From: Anaerolineae bacterium
Lineage (GTDB): Bacteria; Chloroflexota; Anaerolineae; JAFGEY01
Direction: 5' to 3'
Assembly (NCBI GenBank): GCA_016931365.1
Contig: JAFGEY010000237.1
Location: 1 to 20,597 of the forward strand
Length of the DNA stretch: 20,597 nucleotides
In this document: positions 1-7,659 of the stretch, piece by piece
Position numbering within the stretch: the first letter of the stretch is position 1
Layout: every line of letters begins with the position of its first letter
Program-made: the position numbers and the translations under genes
The notes under the pieces: generated by a model
Seen by the model: only the letters and a program-made list of their open reading frames with translations
What the model was told of the DNA's origin: nothing
Database searches by the model: none

Positions 1-651
1 GTCGGGCACAGCGGCGCGGGCAAAACCACGCTGGTCAACCTGCTGTGCCGCTTTTACGACGTGACCAAAGGCGCGGTGCGCATTGATGGAATCGATATCC
101 GCGAACTGTCAATGGAAGAAATCCGCAAGCAGGTGGGCATGGTCTTGCAGACGCCATTTTTGTTCCACGGCACGCTGGCTGAAAACATCGCCTACGGCAA
201 GCCCGACGCCACTCGCGCCGAGATCGTCCGCGCGGCCAAGGCGGCCAATGCACACGATTTTATCACCCGCCTGCCGGAAAGCTATGACACCATCGTCGGC
301 GAGGGTGGCGCGGGGCTATCCGGCGGCGAGCGGCAGCGCATCTCGATCGCCCGTGCCATCTTGCACAACCCGCGCATCCTGATCCTCGACGAAGCCACTT
401 CATCGGTGGACACCGAAACCGAACGGCAGATTCAGGAAGCACTTACCGAACTGGTCAAAGGGCGCACCACCATCGCCATCGCCCACCGCCTGTCGACGCT
501 CTATAATGCGAACCGAATTTTGGTGATCAACCACGGGCGGCTGGAAGAGCAAGGCCCGCCCAAGCAGTTGATGGACAACAAGGGATCGTTCTACCAACTG
601 GTGCAAATGCAAACCCAACTGGCCAGCCTCGACGGCGTAGCTGCGCTCTGA
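1..651 (+). CDS. ABC exporter ATP-binding domain, C-terminal part (5' truncated by window)
   Basis: This is the C-terminal 216 residues of an ABC transporter nucleotide-binding domain; the frame is open from base 1, so the gene starts outside the window. Walker A (GHSGAGKT) is at residues 2-9, the Q-loop glutamine at about 50, the signature LSGGERQR at 106-113, Walker B ILILDE at 126-131 and the switch histidine (AHRLST) at about 162. The order and spacing fit the exporter (MsbA/LmrA-like) type, in which a membrane domain is fused in front of this domain; that part is not visible. ATP hydrolysis would drive export of an unknown substrate. The DUF1854 gene follows 77 bases downstream, a pairing common for this exporter group, so the two are probably cotranscribed. 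The stop TGA is also the first three bases of a repeat array. The family is certain; the substrate is unknown. Confidence 0.95.
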   Translation, partial: VGHSGAGKTTLVNLLCRFYDVTKGAVRIDGIDIRELSMEEIRKQVGMVLQTPFLFHGTLAENIAYGKPDATRAEIVRAAKAANAHDFITRLPESYDTIVGEGGAGLSGGERQRISIARAILHNPRILILDEATSSVDTETERQIQEALTELVKGRTTIAIAHRLSTLYNANRILVINHGRLEEQGPPKQLMDNKGSFYQLVQMQTQLASLDGVAAL

Positions 652-708
652 CCGCCGACAACCGACCACTGACCACTGACCGCAGACGGCGGTCGGCCAT
701 CGGCAGTC
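649..708. repeat. Degenerate GACCACT/GACCGCC short-repeat array between genes
   Basis: A run of related 7-9 base units (TGACCGCC, GACCACT, GACCACT, GACCGC) starts inside the stop codon of the ABC gene and fills most of the gap to the DUF1854 gene. GACCGC (678-683) and GCGGTC (689-694) can form a 6-bp hairpin with a 5-base loop. It resembles the repeat copy inside the glycyl radical enzyme gene near 9400-9441. Confidence 0.7.
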
Positions 709-728
709 GAACAGGAAAAGAAACAAAA

Positions 729-1283
729 ATGACTCAAGCCATAGAGATCAAACCAAACAAATCATTTCACGTCGTCTACTTTGACCCGGCGCGCACCCAT
801 TTTGAGCGCCAGGGCGACACGTTGAGCATGACCCTGGACGGCGACGCGCCGGAGTGGCAGCAGCAGTTTCCCCGTGTGGTGCTGCGATCCTGCTTTCCGG
901 TGTCCGACGAATCCGTTTTCCTGTCCGTGCGCGACGCCCGCGACGAGGAGCAGCCCGAAATCGGCATCCTCGAAGACTGGACGCAGCTCGCGCCCGCCGA
1001 CCGGGAAGCGGTCGCCGCCGAGTTGGGCCTGCTCTACTTTGTGCCGCGCATCCAGCGCATCCTCAAAATCAAAGAGGAGCTGGGCTTTTTGTATTGGACG
1101 GTGGAGACCGACAAGGGTCCCAAAGAATTTGTGATGCGCAACAGCGTGATCAACTATGCGCGCGAGATCGGCCCGGCGCACTGGCTGATGATCGACGTGA
1201 ACCAGGCCCGCTACGAGATTCCCGACATCGGCGCGCTGGATCGCTCCAGCCAAAAATTGCTCAACCAGTTTCTCTACCTGTAG
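729..1283 (+). CDS. DUF1854 domain protein
   Basis: A 184-residue soluble protein with no signal peptide or membrane segment. The C-terminal part (residues about 150-184, with RYEIPDIGALDRSSQKLL) matches the conserved end of DUF1854 proteins. That family is found next to, or with, ABC exporters and has no established biochemical role. It lies 77 bases downstream of the exporter gene on the same strand and ahead of a terminator, so it is probably the last gene of that operon and may be an accessory or regulatory partner of the transporter (inference). The start ATG follows an A-rich stretch with AGGAAAAGAAA about 7 bases upstream, a weak Shine-Dalgarno. Confidence 0.85.
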   Translation: MTQAIEIKPNKSFHVVYFDPARTHFERQGDTLSMTLDGDAPEWQQQFPRVVLRSCFPVSDESVFLSVRDARDEEQPEIGILEDWTQLAPADREAVAAELGLLYFVPRIQRILKIKEELGFLYWTVETDKGPKEFVMRNSVINYAREIGPAHWLMIDVNQARYEIPDIGALDRSSQKLLNQFLYL

Positions 1284-1369
1284 GCTTTGTGGAGTGCCTG
1301 CCCGCGCTCTCAATGTATATGGGCGAGTGAAAACATCGACTGATGTCTGCTCACTTTTCCCTCCTCTTG

Positions 1370-1407
1370 AACCCCCGCTCTGACTCGGCGGGGGTTTTCT
1401 TTTTTTT
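1370..1407 (+). terminator. Rho-independent terminator after the DUF1854 gene
   Basis: The 9-bp perfect stem AACCCCCGC (1370-1378) / GCGGGGGTT (1388-1396), with a 9-base loop, runs into a T-rich tract at 1395-1407. It lies 87 bases after the DUF1854 stop and before the alcohol dehydrogenase gene, and ends the exporter operon. Confidence 0.9.
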
Positions 1408-1459
1408 GAAATTATGCTAACATCAGGCGGCAACGCACATCGCTAGAGGAGGCATATTT

Positions 1460-2488
1460 ATGCAAGCCGTACAACTGATCGAAATCGGAAAGCCACTGCA
1501 AGATCGCAATGTTCCCACACCCCAACCCGGCCCCGCCGACGCGCTGGTACGCGTCCAAGCGGCCGGCATTTGCCATTCCGACGCGCACTATCGCGCCGGC
1601 ACATCGCCGGTGGCCTTTGCCCCGCTCACCCTGGGCCACGAGGTTGCCGGCGTGGTCGAGCAGGTCGGCGACCAGGTGAGCACATTCCGGCCCGGCGACC
1701 GAGTGTGCGTCCATTACATGGCGACTTGCGGTGTGTGTCCGCACTGCACGCGCGGCCAGGAGCAGTTTTGCATCGCCGGCGAGATGATCGGCAAGCATCG
1801 CCACGGCGGTTACGCCGAATACATCCTCGTCCCGGCGCGCAGCCTGGTGACACTGCCCGTCGAAGTGAGTTTCGAGCACGGCGCGGTCATGATGTGCTCC
1901 ACCGCGACCTCGTATCACGCCCTCAAAAAGGGGCGCTTGCAGGCCGGCGAGCGCGTTGCCATCTTTGGCGCAGGCGGATTGGGTATGTCGGCGATCCAGT
2001 TGGCCAAGGCAATGGGTGCGCTCGACATCTATGCCATCGACATCAACCATGGCAAGCTGTCGACGGCGGCCCGTTACGGCGCGATCCCGGTCGATGCCAC
2101 CCAAGGCGACGCCGCTGCCCAGATTCGGCGACTGACCGGCGGTCATGGCGTCGACGTGGCGCTAGAGTTGATCGGCCTGCCGCAGACAATGAAGCAAGCC
2201 GTGCAGTGTTTGGGCATCCAGGGCCGCGCGGTGATGGTAGGCATTGGCAGAAAACCGCTTGAAATCGAGGTCTATACCGAGGTGTTGGGCAAAGAGGCCG
2301 AGATCATTGGCGCGTCCGATCACCTGATCAGCGAACTGCCCACCGTTCTGGAATGGGCGCGCCGGGGCTGGCTGAACCTGGAGCACGTCGTCACCCAAAC
2401 CGCCCCGCTCGACGCGGAAGCGATCAACGCCGTGCTTGACGCGCTGGACGAATTTCGCGGCGAGGTGCGGACAGTGATCGTGCCCTAG
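1460..2488 (+). CDS. Zinc-dependent alcohol dehydrogenase (MDR superfamily)
   Basis: A 342-residue medium-chain dehydrogenase/reductase. The expected catalytic zinc ligands are Cys38 (GICHSD), His60-Glu61 (GHEVAG) and Cys146. The structural zinc site is Cys90, Cys93, Cys96 and Cys104 (CGVCPHC...C). The Rossmann motif GAGGLG is at 170-175, and Asp194 at the end of strand 2 favours NAD over NADP. Length and domain order are normal for the family, which oxidises alcohols to aldehydes or ketones reversibly; the substrate cannot be read from the sequence. A strong Shine-Dalgarno AGAGGAGG (1445-1452) lies 7 bases before the ATG. The gene follows a terminator and precedes an MFS transporter, so it probably starts a separate transcription unit. 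Confidence 0.93.
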   Translation: MQAVQLIEIGKPLQDRNVPTPQPGPADALVRVQAAGICHSDAHYRAGTSPVAFAPLTLGHEVAGVVEQVGDQVSTFRPGDRVCVHYMATCGVCPHCTRGQEQFCIAGEMIGKHRHGGYAEYILVPARSLVTLPVEVSFEHGAVMMCSTATSYHALKKGRLQAGERVAIFGAGGLGMSAIQLAKAMGALDIYAIDINHGKLSTAARYGAIPVDATQGDAAAQIRRLTGGHGVDVALELIGLPQTMKQAVQCLGIQGRAVMVGIGRKPLEIEVYTEVLGKEAEIIGASDHLISELPTVLEWARRGWLNLEHVVTQTAPLDAEAINAVLDALDEFRGEVRTVIVP

Positions 2489-2530
2489 CACGTGAAAACG
2501 TCACGCCTATGTTTTACGTTTCACGTTTCA
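2489..2530. repeat. ACGTTTCACGTTTC-type repeat array directly after a stop codon
   Basis: Starting at the first base after the alcohol dehydrogenase stop, the sequence holds repeated CACGTGAAA / TTTACGTTTCACGTTTC words. ACGTGAAA (2490-2497) and TTTCACGT (2519-2526) form a perfect 8-bp inverted repeat. It is one of the family of short intergenic arrays in this window. Confidence 0.65.
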
Positions 2531-2537
2531 AAAAATA

Positions 2538-2550
2538 TCACATATTGTGA
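2538..2550. promoter_or_regulatory. Operator-like palindrome upstream of the MFS gene
   Basis: TCACA (2538-2542), TAT, TGTGA (2546-2550) is a perfect 5+3+5 palindrome in an AT-rich stretch 25 bases before the MFS start codon. The AT-rich setting and position fit a regulator site, but no factor is identified. Confidence 0.3.
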
Positions 2551-2575
2551 CAAATATTTTAAACTGGAGAATTCA

Positions 2576-3832
2576 ATGCGTCAAATCCGCACTGCGATCC
2601 TGGTCATTTTTATCACCAACTTTTTCATGACCCTGGGTTTTGGCCTGTGGGAGCCGATCTTTAACAACTTTGCCGTTGAAGAGATCGGCATCCGCGCCGA
2701 TCAGATGGGCGCGATCCAGTCGATCCGCGAGATTCCCGGCCTGTTGGGCTTTTTGGTTGGCGTCTTGGCTCTGTTCCTGGCCGAAATGCGCATCTCGGGC
2801 CTTTCGATGCTCGTGATGGGAGTGGGCGTCCTGCTGACCGCCTTTACCCGTCGCTTTTGGGACCTCACTCTGATCACCCTGCTTATGAGTTTCGGCTTTC
2901 ACTTTTTCTATTCCAGCAATGCCTCCGCGCTGTTGATGCTGGTCAAGACCCAGGATGGCCCCAAAGCGTTAGGGCGAATGAACAGCCTGGGTGCGGTGGC
3001 CTCGCTGATCAGTACACTGATCATTTTCGGCACGCTGGGCACATGGGGCTATCGCACACTCTTTTTGGGACTTGGCATTAGTGTGGTGGTTGGCGGACTG
3101 ATTTTACTGCCTTTTCAAAAGCAGCCCATGCAGATCGAGCGCCAGCAGCGGCGTGTCAAGCTGCGCCGCTGCTACTGGCTCTATTACGCGCTGCAATTCC
3201 TGATGGGCAGCCGCCGCCACATCTCGACCACCTTTGCCATCTTTATGCTGGTCAGCACCTACCGCGTCAACCCGCAGGTGATCACTGCCCTCTTTTTGCT
3301 CAACAACCTGCTCGCCACTTATACCCATCAGGCCTTTGGCAGCATCGTCGCTCGTTTCGGTGAAAAAAACATCCTGATTCTCGATTACATCCTGACTATC
3401 CTCATTTTCCTCGTCTACGCCTTTATTCCGCTTATCGGCGCATTGCAAACGCCCGGATATCAGATCGCAGCCCTGAACCTGGGCAGCTGGAAGTTGATGC
3501 CCGCGCTAACGCTGACCCCGGCGTTGGTGATCTTGCTGGTGTTGTTTGTGATCGACCGCATCTCGCTGGGCTTTAACCTGGCCATCGAGTCCTATTTTCA
3601 AAAGATCGCCGTCAGTCCCGACGAGATCACGCCCAACGTGTCGCTGGGGCAGGCCATCAATCACATCGCTGCGGTGGTGGTGCCTGTCACCGGCGGGCTG
3701 TTGTGGGAGGCGATTGGCTCGCAGACCACGTTCTTGTCCGGCGTGGTTGTCGTTGTCATCGCCCTGGTGCTGACCTTTTGGATGCGCACGCCGCAGCAAG
3801 AACCTCAAGTGCAGTTCGCCGAAGAAGAATGA
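2576..3832 (+). CDS. MFS transporter
   Basis: A 418-residue integral membrane protein with about 10-12 hydrophobic segments split by a basic cytoplasmic loop (around residues 178-193, KQPMQIERQQRRVKLRR), the two-bundle layout of the major facilitator superfamily. The N-terminal segment (AILVIFITNFFMTLGFGLWEP) begins right after MRQIRT. The ATG at 2576 is chosen because GGAGA (2566-2570) lies 5 bases upstream. A start 28 codons earlier at 2492 would translate the repeat array and AT-rich leader. It would move a small solute by proton or ion coupling; the substrate is unknown. Its neighbour is an alcohol dehydrogenase, which does not settle the substrate. Confidence 0.85.
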   Translation: MRQIRTAILVIFITNFFMTLGFGLWEPIFNNFAVEEIGIRADQMGAIQSIREIPGLLGFLVGVLALFLAEMRISGLSMLVMGVGVLLTAFTRRFWDLTLITLLMSFGFHFFYSSNASALLMLVKTQDGPKALGRMNSLGAVASLISTLIIFGTLGTWGYRTLFLGLGISVVVGGLILLPFQKQPMQIERQQRRVKLRRCYWLYYALQFLMGSRRHISTTFAIFMLVSTYRVNPQVITALFLLNNLLATYTHQAFGSIVARFGEKNILILDYILTILIFLVYAFIPLIGALQTPGYQIAALNLGSWKLMPALTLTPALVILLVLFVIDRISLGFNLAIESYFQKIAVSPDEITPNVSLGQAINHIAAVVVPVTGGLLWEAIGSQTTFLSGVVVVVIALVLTFWMRTPQQEPQVQFAEEE

Positions 3833-3834
3833 AC

Positions 3835-3862
3835 TTGAATAGATAGGGTTTTATGGTATAAT
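3835..3862 (+). promoter_or_regulatory. Sigma70-type promoter for the 93-aa unknown gene
   Basis: TTGAAT (3835-3840) and a consensus TATAAT (3857-3862) are separated by 16 bases. The -35 begins 2 bases after the MFS stop codon. A start near 3869 gives a leader of about 100 bases. Confidence 0.7.
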
Positions 3863-3903
3863 AGCACCCGAACAGTCATTTACATCCTGTCACCGCCCAT
3901 TTA

Positions 3904-3938
3904 GCATCTGCAGGCAGACAGCATCCGCTTGTAGATGC
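3904..3938 (+). promoter_or_regulatory. Possible leader hairpin upstream of the 93-aa gene
   Basis: GCATCTGC (3904-3911) pairs with GTAGATGC (3931-3938), 8 bp with one G-U, around a 19-base loop. It lies in the predicted untranslated leader, 34 bases before the start codon. It could be an RNA structure or chance. Confidence 0.25.
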
Positions 3939-3972
3939 CGAGTCACGTCCAAAAGCAACTGAGGAGAAGGCC

Positions 3973-4254
3973 GTGGATCTGGAAGAAGCATCCTGCACAG
4001 AACGCGAACCCTTTGATCTCGATCATTTGCTGACCTGCGAACTCGAACAGATGCTTGTGAGTATGCTGGTCGTCAGGTATCCGGGCATCGAGCAATGCGA
4101 TGTCGACCGCCTGCTGACGGCCATCGCAACGGGCAACGTCGATCAGATCGGACAGGCCGAAGCAGATATGGCCCTCAAGTCGGCGCAATGGATGACTGCC
4201 GTGCTAAAAGTCGATCAGCAGTGGACGTCGAAAAATACAGCCACATTCTTTTGA
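3973..4254 (+). CDS. Small acidic protein of unknown function
   Basis: A 93-residue soluble protein with no signal peptide or membrane segment, mostly helix-forming and acidic. I do not recognise a family. The GTG start is supported by a purine-rich Shine-Dalgarno (GAGGAGAAGG, 3961-3970) two bases before it and by the consensus -10 element upstream. It stands alone between the MFS gene and the LysM gene, each with separate signals. Two cysteines (Cys8, Cys22, with one more near 42) form no obvious metal motif. The good promoter and ribosome site are the main reasons to call it real. Confidence 0.6.
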   Translation: MDLEEASCTEREPFDLDHLLTCELEQMLVSMLVVRYPGIEQCDVDRLLTAIATGNVDQIGQAEADMALKSAQWMTAVLKVDQQWTSKNTATFF

Positions 4255-4359
4255 GCATCCCGCCAATTCCTTTCTCAACAGGCTTCAGCGAGTACCACAC
4301 TCCTCTCTGAATCATGCTATCAACTTTTTTAATACAACGTTTTGTAACACGATTGCCTC

Positions 4360-4388
4360 TTGAAACGCAACCCCATTCTGAGTACACT
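4360..4388 (+). promoter_or_regulatory. Sigma70-type promoter for the LysM/L,D-transpeptidase gene
   Basis: TTGAAA (4360-4365) and TACACT (4383-4388) are separated by exactly 17 bases. The predicted transcription start near 4395 is about 24 bases before the start codon at 4419. The remaining sequence between 4255 and 4359 shows nothing further. Confidence 0.65.
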
Positions 4389-4418
4389 GAGAACAGAATT
4401 CAACCACGGGAGGTTTAT

Positions 4419-5438
4419 ATGCGAAAATTACTTGTCTCATTGGGGATTGCGTTTCTGCTCCTGGCTTCGCTGACTGCCAGCCCTGCGTATGCCCAGGGCA
4501 GCACGTATACCGTCCGTCCCGGTGACACACTGACCGGCATCGCCGCGCGATATGGGATCAGCATCAGCCAACTTGCCGCTGCGAATGGCCTGCGCTGGAA
4601 CTCGTGGGTCTATGTGGGGCAAAATTTGACCATTCCCAGTTCTGTCCCGGCTCCAGCTCCCGCTGCCCCATCAACCGGAAATGCGTATATCGTCCGTTGG
4701 GGCGATACGCTGACTGGCATCGCTGCACGGTATGGAGTCAATGTGAGCCAGTTAGCGGCAGCGAACGGGCTGCGCGTCAACGCCTGGGTGTACACCGGGC
4801 AGCGATTGATCATTCCCGGCACCTCAGGAACAACTCCGACGCCCGCCCAACCCGCATCACCCACGCCAACAACCACAAGCGATGTGTACGTCGTTCGCCC
4901 CGGCGACACGTTGATCGGCATCGCACGACGCTACGGCATTTCGGTGAGCCAACTGGCGGCCAGAAACGGCCTGACCTGGAATTCGTGGGTCTATGTAGGG
5001 CAAAAATTGGCCATTTCCGGGGTATCGACGACACCGACCACGCCGTCGAATCCGGCTCCGCAACCCGCGACACAGCCTTCTGGCACAGAAAAGTGGATCG
5101 ACGTGAATCTGTCCACCCAAACTCTCACCGCTTACGAAGGTCAAACCGCCGTTTTGAGCGCGCGTGTATCCACCGGCACCCGCTGGACACCAACTGTGGT
5201 CGGCACATTCAAAATTTACGTCAAATATACCTCCGCGCCGATGAGCGGCCCCGGTTACTACCTGCCCAACGTGCCCTATGTGATGTATTTTTATCGTGGT
5301 TATGGCATTCACGGCACGTATTGGCACAACAATTTCGGCACGCCGATGAGCCACGGCTGCGTGAACATGGCCACCGCCGACGCGCAGTGGATTTTTAACT
5401 GGGCGCCGGCAGGCACCAAGGTGATAACACACTATTAG
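4419..5438 (+). CDS. Secreted L,D-transpeptidase with three LysM domains
   Basis: A 339-residue exported cell-wall enzyme. Residues 1-25 form a signal peptide ending AYA-QG. Three LysM peptidoglycan-binding domains lie at about 30-73, 90-133 and 156-200, joined by Pro/Thr/Ser/Ala-rich linkers; the three share YxVRxGDTLxGIAxRYG. The YkuD L,D-transpeptidase domain spans 224-337, with His298 (IHGT) and the catalytic SHGC motif at 311-314 (nucleophile Cys314). The family cross-links peptidoglycan stem peptides (3-3 links) or attaches proteins to the wall. The ATG at 4419 is preferred over an upstream in-frame start at 4314 because GGGAGG (4408-4413) precedes it, the promoter lies between the two, and the signal peptide then starts at the N-terminus. 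It is monocistronic and convergent with the next gene. Confidence 0.95.
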   Translation: MRKLLVSLGIAFLLLASLTASPAYAQGSTYTVRPGDTLTGIAARYGISISQLAAANGLRWNSWVYVGQNLTIPSSVPAPAPAAPSTGNAYIVRWGDTLTGIAARYGVNVSQLAAANGLRVNAWVYTGQRLIIPGTSGTTPTPAQPASPTPTTTSDVYVVRPGDTLIGIARRYGISVSQLAARNGLTWNSWVYVGQKLAISGVSTTPTTPSNPAPQPATQPSGTEKWIDVNLSTQTLTAYEGQTAVLSARVSTGTRWTPTVVGTFKIYVKYTSAPMSGPGYYLPNVPYVMYFYRGYGIHGTYWHNNFGTPMSHGCVNMATADAQWIFNWAPAGTKVITHY

Positions 5439-5447
5439 CGCGTGTTT

Positions 5448-5475
5448 CAGGTTAATGTGCTCACCTGCCCGGGCA
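5448..5475. other. Short inverted repeats in the convergent gap
   Basis: CAGGT (5448-5452) / ACCTG (5463-5467) and the overlapping palindrome TGCCCGGGCA (5466-5475) lie between the convergent LysM and enolase-superfamily genes. They may assist bidirectional termination, but no clear T-tract follows directly. Confidence 0.25.
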
Positions 5476-5481
5476 TAATGT

Positions 5482-6588
5482 TCACACTTGACTTTTTTGA
5501 TATCCCGCCTTTTCCAACCACGCCGGGTTGATCTCTACGCCCCAGCCCGGCCCGGCAGGGATCATTACTTTGCCATCCACTACCTCCAGAGCTGGTGTGT
5601 AGATGCCGTCGGCCCAACCGGTCGGCTCGATCGAAAATTCGACGTGCGGCCCGGCGTTGGGAATCGCGCCCATCATGTGCAAGGTGAACACCGTGACCAG
5701 CGAGACGTTGGCTGAGTGCGGCACACAAAGCAGCCCGGCTTCCTGGGCCATTTTGGCTACACGCAAAGCACGGGTCAACCCGCCGATGTAGCAGATGTCG
5801 GGCTGAGCAATGTCCACGGCGTGCATGTCGATCATGCGCTTCCACTGCTCCAGGTCATAGTCCTGCTCGCCGCCGGCCACCGGGATGTCCAGCGCCCTGG
5901 CGACCTCGGCCGTCCATTCCAACTTCCAGTACGGGCACGGCTCCTCAAAATGGCCGAACCGGTGTGCCTCCAGCAGCCGCCCCATCTCGATCGCTTTGGC
6001 CGCGGTATAGCAACTGTTGCCGTCGGCCAGGAGGGTCACGTCGTCGCCCACCGACTCGCGCACGGCCGGGATCAAGGCTTCGGTGCGGCCGGGCCACTGA
6101 TCTTGGTCATGCCCGCACACCGAGCCGATGCGAACCTTGAATGCCCGATATCCATATTTGTCTCTGAGCATCGCCAGGCGCGCTGCCTCGTCCTCCGGCG
6201 TAATGTCACGGCGCATGCTCGATCCGTAGACCGGAAACGGGCGCGGCGTGCCGCCCAGCAGCGCGCACACCGATTTGCCTTCCAATTTGCCGCGCAGGTC
6301 CCACAGCGCGGTGTCCAATCCCACCAGCGCCCGGCAAACGTACGAGCCGGGGAACTTGTACTCGGCTTCGATGATGCGATCGGCCAACCCGTCCAGATCA
6401 AACGGGTCGGCGCCCAGCGCGTGCGGAGCGACCTGGCGGTGCATCACCGTCGCCGAAATGTCAGCGTTGAACGGCGAAAGTTGCCCCCACCCCTCCGCGC
6501 CTCCGCTGTACCCAGCGGAATCGTCGGTGCGCACGCGGACAAGGGCAATGTTGCGGGTGGCAAAGGTTTCGATCGATTTGATCTGCAT
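5482..6588 (-). CDS. Enolase-superfamily enzyme (mandelate racemase / muconate lactonizing type)
   Basis: A 368-residue enzyme with the enolase-superfamily capping domain (about 1-115) and barrel. Magnesium ligands are readable as Asp189 (LLADGN), Glu215 (HFEEPCP) and Glu241 (AGGEQD). On the opposite face, Asp264 (AQPDIC) and His291 (VPHSAN) form the Asp-His dyad of the mandelate racemase subgroup. At the Lys-x-Lys position the sequence is FKVRIG, giving Lys151 and Arg153, so the second lysine is replaced by arginine. Such enzymes abstract a proton next to a carboxylate; sugar-acid dehydratases are the commonest members, and that is my best guess. GGGAGA lies 7 bases before the ATG. The gene is last in a minus-strand run behind the GRE activase, with a repeat array just upstream of its ribosome site. 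Confidence 0.9.
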   Translation of the reverse strand: MQIKSIETFATRNIALVRVRTDDSAGYSGGAEGWGQLSPFNADISATVMHRQVAPHALGADPFDLDGLADRIIEAEYKFPGSYVCRALVGLDTALWDLRGKLEGKSVCALLGGTPRPFPVYGSSMRRDITPEDEAARLAMLRDKYGYRAFKVRIGSVCGHDQDQWPGRTEALIPAVRESVGDDVTLLADGNSCYTAAKAIEMGRLLEAHRFGHFEEPCPYWKLEWTAEVARALDIPVAGGEQDYDLEQWKRMIDMHAVDIAQPDICYIGGLTRALRVAKMAQEAGLLCVPHSANVSLVTVFTLHMMGAIPNAGPHVEFSIEPTGWADGIYTPALEVVDGKVMIPAGPGWGVEINPAWLEKAGYQKSQV

Positions 6589-6604
6589 GGTTGTTTCTCC
6601 CTTT

Positions 6605-6659
6605 CATAATGCGTGATGCATGAAACGTAATGCTTCGTACCTACTCTTCACGCTTCACG
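6605..6659. repeat. ATGCGTGATGC / TTCACGCTTCACGT repeat array after the activase stop
   Basis: Degenerate words (ATGCGTGATGC, ATGAAACGTAATGC, CTTCACGCTTCACG) fill the gap between the activase stop (from 6660) and the Shine-Dalgarno of the enolase-family gene. It shares words with the arrays at 2489-2530 and 17787-17833. Confidence 0.65.
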
Positions 6660-7583
6660 TTAATCAATCACTGCCTCGATGCCCATTTCTTCAGCCAGGC
6701 TCACAAACCGGTCCAACAGTTTCCTGCCCTGCGGCTCGGCCTGGATGTCGTAGGGCCGATCCAGCCACTCGTATTTGGCTCCGGCCGAGGGATTGTAGGG
6801 CAGCAGTGCGACATGCGGCAATCCGACCTCGCGCAGCAGGGCAAAAATGCCGCGCAAGTTATCTTCCGTGTCAGTGATGCCGGGGATCAGCGGTACACGA
6901 ATTTGCACCCGCCGTAGGGGTAGACCCGTAGGTCCGCCCCCCAATCGTCGCAAATTATCGATGATCTGCCGGTTGCTTGCCCCTGCCCAGCAGCGATGCT
7001 GTTCCTCATCTGCCAACTTGAGATCATACAGCACCAGGTCGGTATGGGGCAAAAGCTTTTCCAACCGTTCCCAACTGCACGCGCCGCAGGTTTCGATCGC
7101 CGTGTAGATGCCCGCCGCCCGGCAACCCGCCAGCACCGCCGCAGCAAAATCGGGCTGTACCGTTGCCTCACCGCCGCTCAAAGTGATCCCGCCGCCAGAA
7201 TGGTCGAAAAAAGGCTTCATGCGCACCGCCCTGGCGACAATATCCGACGCCGCAGCCGAGTACCCCTTGATAGACAGTGCAGCAGAAGGACATGCGCTAA
7301 CGCACGCGCCACAGGCAACGCAGTTGCCTCGCACCAGAGTGTGTCCCTGCTCGTCAACATGATGCACCCCTTGTGGGCAAACCTCAACGCACGCGCCACA
7401 CAAAGCGCAGCGGTCACGGACAAAAATCAACTCCGGCTCAGCGCGCTGTGATTCCGGGCTGTGACACCACCGACAGCGCAGCGGACAGCCCTTCAAATAC
7501 ACAGCCATACGGATGCCCGGTCCGTCATGGACGGCAAACGTATCAATGTCAAAAATTAAACCTTGAATGTCATTCATTGTCAT
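6660..7583 (-). CDS. Glycyl-radical enzyme activating enzyme (radical SAM, PflA family)
   Basis: A 307-residue radical SAM activase. The start at 7583 gives MTMNDIQG; an ATG two codons later (7577) is also possible, and a GTG at 7625 would add 14 residues with no ribosome site seen. The family motif DGPGIR is at 20-25. The SAM-cluster cysteines are Cys33, Cys37 and Cys40 (CPLRCRWC). Two ferredoxin-type 4Fe-4S sets follow (Cys59/62/65/69 and Cys88/91/94/98), as in activases of non-PFL glycyl radical enzymes; PflA itself lacks them. TLSGGE at about 134-139 is the SAM-binding motif. It would abstract hydrogen from the radical glycine of the GRE encoded just upstream in the same direction (76-base gap). 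It is oxygen-sensitive and cytoplasmic, which implies anaerobic growth. Confidence 0.95.
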   Translation of the reverse strand: MTMNDIQGLIFDIDTFAVHDGPGIRMAVYLKGCPLRCRWCHSPESQRAEPELIFVRDRCALCGACVEVCPQGVHHVDEQGHTLVRGNCVACGACVSACPSAALSIKGYSAAASDIVARAVRMKPFFDHSGGGITLSGGEATVQPDFAAAVLAGCRAAGIYTAIETCGACSWERLEKLLPHTDLVLYDLKLADEEQHRCWAGASNRQIIDNLRRLGGGPTGLPLRRVQIRVPLIPGITDTEDNLRGIFALLREVGLPHVALLPYNPSAGAKYEWLDRPYDIQAEPQGRKLLDRFVSLAEEMGIEAVID

Positions 7584-7659
7584 AAAATCTCGAAAATATA
7601 TAAATAAAGGAAATCTGCAAACCACTCAACCACCCAGCAATACGAGGCATTGCCGCCAT

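Noticed and set aside
2492..2575. 28-codon N-terminal extension of the MFS protein
   Set aside because: It translates the repeat array and AT-rich leader; the Shine-Dalgarno and first membrane helix support the ATG at 2576.
5716..6609. Long plus-strand open frame opposite the enolase-superfamily gene
   Set aside because: A shadow of the coding strand; basic, low-complexity translation with no motifs and no ribosome site. The same applies to the antisense frames at 8548-9201, 12107-12997, 13022-14056 and 18462-19394.
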